From: an uncultured Acetatifactor sp.
Lineage (GTDB): Bacteria; Bacillota; Clostridia; Lachnospirales; Lachnospiraceae
Reading direction: 5' to 3'
DNA: 16,934 nt
Assembly (NCBI GenBank): GCA_910577185.1
Contig: CAJTLR010000078.1
Span: 1-16,934 of the forward strand
Under the pieces are notes generated by a model. The model ran no database searches. It was not told the DNA's origin and saw only the letters and a program-made list of their open reading frames with translations. Below are positions 14,850-16,934 of the stretch, piece after piece. Every line of letters begins with the position of its first letter. The stretch's first letter is position 1. Both the position numbers and the translations under genes were made by a program.

Positions 14850-15464
14850 ATGTATTGTATACTGGTGACGGGAATTCCGGCAGCGGGTAAAAGCACTATG
14901 GCAGCAATCTTGTCGGAAAGGCTGAAGCTGCCGGTTATTTCAAAGGATGGTATAAAAGAACTGCTCTTTGACAATGTGGGCTTTCGGTCGAGAGCGGAAA
15001 AAGTAAATCTTGGAATTGCCGGCATGGAAATAATGTATCATATTGCAGGAGAATTGATGAAGGCAGGACAGGCTTTTATCCTGGAGAACAATTTTGAGTA
15101 TTCGTCAGAACCGGGAATGAAAAATCTTTTAGAAAAATTCCCGTATTCTGTATTGACAATTACATTAACGGGAGATTACAAAGTCATCTATCAGCGTTTC
15201 CTGGAACGGGAAAGCAGTCCGGACAGGCATAGGGGGCATGTTGTGAATGACTGTTACCCGGAAAAGAAAGGGAACGGCCCGGAGGGACCAAAAGCAGCGT
15301 CCATTTCTTATGAAAATTATGTGCGGGGAATAGAACAAAGAGGATTTGAGGGATTTTGTGTCGCCGGCAGGCAGATTAAAGTTGACACAACGGATTTTTC
15401 AAAAATAGATATGGAAGAACTGCTTACACAAATTGCGGCATGGAAGGAGGAGGTATCATTGTGA
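14850..15464 (+). CDS. P-loop kinase-like ATPase (AAA_33 / zeta-toxin-like)
   Basis: A 204-residue small P-loop protein. Walker A is GIPAAGKST (residues 8-16). Downstream, KDGIKELLFDNVGF is typical of small-molecule kinases of the AAA_33/zeta group, a strand-end acidic motif is LENNFEY, and a basic lid segment RESSPDRHRGHV would close over ATP. These folds phosphorylate small molecules such as sugars, nucleotide sugars, antibiotics or UDP-GlcNAc. AAAGGAG about 8 nt before the ATG supports the start. It is paired with a DeoR repressor 4 nt upstream, so a metabolite kinase is more likely than a toxin; no antitoxin-like gene is next to it. Its stop overlaps a GTG start (GTGA, 15461-15464). Confidence 0.8.
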   Translation: MYCILVTGIPAAGKSTMAAILSERLKLPVISKDGIKELLFDNVGFRSRAEKVNLGIAGMEIMYHIAGELMKAGQAFILENNFEYSSEPGMKNLLEKFPYSVLTITLTGDYKVIYQRFLERESSPDRHRGHVVNDCYPEKKGNGPEGPKAASISYENYVRGIEQRGFEGFCVAGRQIKVDTTDFSKIDMEELLTQIAAWKEEVSL

Positions 15465-15622
15465 AGTGTTTCCCGGACTGTTACCGCTATGACGAGGGCG
15501 AGTTAAACCGTATCTTATCGGTTGCATTGCAGACAAGGGAGTGTAATGTGACGCATGCGTCACAATGCAGATATATCTCTAAAATCAAAGCGGAAAGCCG
15601 AGATACAGTCTTTGCAGTCTGA
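15461..15622 (+). CDS. GTG-initiated ORF coupled to the kinase, probably truncated
   Basis: AGGAGGAGG (15445-15453) followed by a GTG that overlaps the kinase stop (GTGA) is a strong translation start for a third operon gene. The reading frame gives 53 residues (VKCFPDCYRYDEGELNRIL and on) and ends at 15622. I do not recognise it. The strong start and the very short, abruptly ending product suggest that the original gene was cut by the mobile-element DNA that follows. The frame crosses the 18-bp palindrome at 15547-15564. Confidence 0.45.
   Translation: MKCFPDCYRYDEGELNRILSVALQTRECNVTHASQCRYISKIKAESRDTVFAV
15547..15564. repeat. 18-bp perfect palindrome TGTGACGCATGCGTCACA
   Basis: The sequence equals its own reverse complement over all 18 bases. 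It falls where the GTG-initiated frame overlaps the start of the next ORF (ATG at 15555 is inside it). It could be a dimeric regulator site, a recombination or resolution site, or the scar of an insertion. Confidence 0.85.
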
Positions 15623-15785
15623 ATATGACAGTATCAGCAGGGAGGAGACCAGGACCGCCACAGAATTAGCCTATGCGGAGGTAATCAGCTACAACAGAAA
15701 GAACCTTGAGAGGGAGCTTCAGAACGAGAGCCGACAGCATAACAGACAACAGAACAAGACTAAGCGGAGGGAGGAAGAACTTTAA
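15555..15785 (+). CDS. Hypothetical 76-residue coiled-coil-like ORF
   Basis: The ORF encodes a strongly charged, helix-forming protein (IQSLQSEYDSISREETRTA, then RKNLERELQNESRQHNRQQN, ending KTKRREEEL). It has no hydrophobic core segment and no motif I can name. The ATG lies inside the 18-bp palindrome and has no clear Shine-Dalgarno; the frame has a TGA just upstream. It resembles the basic/acidic helical tail of a larger mobile-element protein, so it is probably a 3' fragment. Its frame differs from the preceding ORF, with which it overlaps by 68 bases. Confidence 0.4.
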   Translation: MRHNADISLKSKRKAEIQSLQSEYDSISREETRTATELAYAEVISYNRKNLERELQNESRQHNRQQNKTKRREEEL

Positions 15786-15796
15786 TGTGAATTTTA

Positions 15797-15825
15797 TTGT
15801 AAAGGTAAGCTTTTTTTTGTATAAT
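15797..15825 (+). promoter_or_regulatory. Promoter ahead of the Rpn fragment
   Basis: TTGTAA (15797-15802) and a perfect TATAAT (15820-15825) are 17 bp apart, with a T-run in the spacer. Downstream, GAGGTGA (15878-15884) could serve as a ribosome binding site, though it is 16 nt from ATG 15901. Transcription would start near 15832. Confidence 0.45.
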
Positions 15826-15900
15826 TGAAGTGTGGCAGGAGTAAGTTGCATTGTATCTTCTGCTGAATTGCAATAGCGAGGTGATAAAATAGCACAAAAC

Positions 15901-16404
15901 ATGCCAAAGCCTGAATTATATGTGATATTCACGGGCGAAAAACCCAAAAACCCGCCCGACACCATATCACTGTCAAACGATTTTTTTGACGGCGAAAAGA
16001 TAGCGGTAGATGCAAAGGTCAAAGTGCTTTATCAAGAGGACGAGAACAACATTATCGGGCAGTATATTATTTTCTGTAAAGTGTATAATGAGCAGAGAAA
16101 GAAACATGGGCAGACAAAGAAAGCGGTAACGGAAACAATCCGTATCTGTAAAAACCGAAATGTGTTAAAAGAATATCTTGAAAGTAAGGAACAGGAGGTT
16201 GTGGATATTATGATGACATTGTTTGATGATGAGCAGGTTTTGGAAGCATATGCGGAAGATATTAAAAATAGTGAAGCAAGAGAAACGGCAGAAAGAATGA
16301 TAAGAAAAGGTAAAATGTCACTGGAAGAAATTGCGGATTATGTTCCGTCATTACCACTTGAAGAATTAAAAGAGCTTAAAGCCGAGATTATGCAGTTAGC
16401 GTAA
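15901..16404 (+). pseudogene. Rpn-family recombination-promoting nuclease, N-terminally truncated
   Basis: The 167-residue frame aligns by eye with the C-terminal half of Rpn/PD-(D/E)XK putative transposases common in Lachnospiraceae. It starts in PKPELYVIFTGE, then IIGQYIIFCKVYNEQ, AVTETIRICKNRNVLKEYLESKEQ in two parts, and the usual tail KMSLEEIADYV. Full-length members are roughly 300 residues and carry the nuclease catalytic residues before the PELYV segment. Here a TAG at 15874-15876 closes the frame only nine codons upstream, so that part is missing and the protein should lack nuclease activity. Only GDKIAQN-like residues of the upstream part remain. It may still be transcribed from the promoter at 15797. 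Confidence 0.75.
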
Positions 16405-16440
16405 TCGGTAAAACAATTTATTATCAACAAAGCAGCGTAA

Positions 16441-16481
16441 AGGCGCATGGAACAGCGAATTGTAAACCATGCGTCTTTTTT
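16441..16481 (+). terminator. Intrinsic terminator after the Rpn fragment
   Basis: AGGCGCATGG (16441-16450) pairs with CCATGCGTCT (16467-16476), with one G-T wobble, around a 16-nt loop. The right arm runs into six T residues (16476-16481). Confidence 0.8.
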
Positions 16482-16499
16482 ATGCGTGCTTGCACGCAT
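16482..16499 (+). repeat. Second hairpin ATGCGTGC-TT-GCACGCAT before tnpW-like gene
   Basis: A perfect 8-bp stem with a 2-nt loop immediately follows the terminator T-run and ends 8 nt before the Shine-Dalgarno AAGGAG (16508). Its left arm shares ATGCGT with the right arm of the terminator, so the two structures could compete for pairing. Confidence 0.8.
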
Positions 16500-16517
16500 T
16501 GCCCAACAAGGAGAAAC

Positions 16518-16715
16518 ATGAGCGACAACATTCAGACCAATACCATAGGGCGATTAACGCCCTATTTACAACAGAAGATTGACAAGACAAGGTATTTAGT
16601 CGAGGTACATTTCTCTGCTACAAGTACCCAAAGGGTAAAGGAGAAGTTAAAGCGTGTCATTCTCCATGACTTAGAGCATGGAAAACAGGGCAGACCGAGA
16701 AAAAGTTTACTTTAA
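16518..16715 (+). CDS. TnpW-like transposon-encoded protein
   Basis: A 65-residue protein starting MSDNIQTNTIGRLTPYL, then VEVHFSATSTQRVKEKLKRV and a basic tail. The pattern 'x-TRYLVxVHFSxTSTxxVKxKLKRxIL' resembles TnpW-type small proteins carried on Clostridial Tn4451-like and other mobile elements; their function is unknown. A longer in-frame start at 16482 would begin inside the hairpin, whereas AAGGAG at 16508-16513 precedes ATG 16518. The assignment rests on memory of the family and is moderately secure. No recombinase lies within the window; the rest of the element may be to the right or lost. Confidence 0.6.
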   Translation: MSDNIQTNTIGRLTPYLQQKIDKTRYLVEVHFSATSTQRVKEKLKRVILHDLEHGKQGRPRKSLL

Positions 16716-16721
16716 TTTCAG

Positions 16722-16752
16722 TTCACAAATTCCGTATATTTTGTGTTATACT
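16722..16752 (+). promoter_or_regulatory. Weak promoter candidate in the right-edge non-coding stretch
   Basis: TTCACA (16722-16727) and TATACT (16747-16752) are 19 bp apart, which is long. The last 219 bases of the window (16716-16934) hold no ORF I can support. A TTGACA at 16928-16933 could be the -35 box of a promoter continuing beyond the edge. Confidence 0.3.
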
Positions 16753-16934
16753 ATATCATAGGTTTATGATAATAGAATCATTTTTCCTTCCTTTTCCCCT
16801 GCCAGGGTTCATAATATCCTGCCGGAAGATATGGTATCAGGGAAGTGACAGGGAAAGACAGGGCTGGTAAACTGGGGAAAGGAAGATAACTTCTCGGAAT
16901 CTCAATGAATGTGATTCTAACTGAAAATTGACAA

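Larger units (their letters stand above)
15465..16715 (+). mobile_element. Probable mobile-element remnant (boundaries uncertain)
   Basis: The stretch collects a broken operon gene, a coiled-coil ORF fragment, an N-terminally deleted Rpn nuclease and a TnpW-like transposon protein, interspersed with palindromes. No transposase or integrase is visible, and I see no terminal inverted repeats or target duplications, so this is a composite of leftovers and not a defined element. The left limit lies somewhere between 15465 and 15550; the right limit may be beyond the window. Confidence 0.35.

Noticed and set aside
14850..15464. Zeta toxin of a toxin-antitoxin pair
   Set aside because: The P-loop fold fits, but the neighbour is a DeoR repressor with a full sensor domain, not an epsilon-type antitoxin.
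15580..15622. The peptide end ESRDTVF resembling the DTVF of Rpn N-termini
   Set aside because: It is followed at once by AV and a stop, and the coiled-coil frame covers the same bases with better coding character. Probably coincidental.
16760..16920. Weak inverted repeats (ATGAT..ATCAT near 16767; GAATC..GATTC at 16897-16917)
   Set aside because: Stems of only five bases with sizeable loops in AT-rich DNA, expected by chance.
1..16934. tRNA, rRNA or CRISPR loci
   Set aside because: No cloverleaf with a GTTCGAATC-type arm, no rRNA-like sequence and no spaced short repeats were seen on either strand.

Overview
The window reads as a chromosomal segment of an anaerobic gut Firmicute, most likely a Lachnospiraceae (Clostridium cluster XIVa) relative. 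The grounds are AGGAGG-type ribosome binding sites, mid-GC coding DNA rich in GGA, GCC and CTG codons, a DUF3781 protein, an Rpn-family nuclease remnant and a TnpW-like protein. All confident genes lie on the + strand. The assignment is an inference from gene families, not from a marker gene.

Region 1 (1-3521) is the 3' part of a large gene that runs in from the left edge. A SIR2-like (NAD-binding) domain is followed by one divergent and 25 nearly identical 34-residue TPR repeats. The DNA of the repeats is itself highly repetitive (102-bp unit). The residues that vary sit mainly at the positions that line the inner groove of a TPR superhelix. This looks like a single-gene SIR2-TPR sensor/effector of the antiphage or conflict type with a rapidly evolving recognition surface, and it is the best candidate in the window for a poorly described system.

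Region 2 (3518-12496) starts with a strong sigma-A-type promoter whose -35 box overlaps the stop codon of the SIR2-TPR gene. A closely packed run of eight genes follows: PHP-domain phosphoesterase, two halves of a heterodimeric ABC exporter (one degenerate and one canonical ATP site), GNAT acetyltransferase, glycerol kinase, class I/II aminotransferase, DUF3781 protein and patatin-like phospholipase. Short gaps and one ATGA overlap suggest a mostly shared transcript. Glycerol kinase and the patatin point loosely to lipid/glycerol turnover, but no single pathway unites the set.

Region 3 (12585-13720) is a self-contained unit: consensus promoter, about 120 nt leader, undecaprenyl-diphosphatase gene (uppP/bacA) and a strong intrinsic terminator.

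Region 4 (13721-15464) holds an AT-rich intergenic stretch with a decayed minus-strand reading frame, then a promoter followed by a 20-bp tandem repeat, a DeoR-family repressor and a P-loop kinase-like ATPase. The repeat is a plausible operator for the repressor.

Region 5 (15461-16934) is accessory debris. A GTGA-coupled reading frame ends early near an 18-bp perfect palindrome, followed by a coiled-coil ORF fragment, an N-terminally truncated Rpn nuclease, an intrinsic terminator, a second hairpin and a TnpW-like transposon protein. It appears that mobile DNA interrupted the operon downstream of the kinase.
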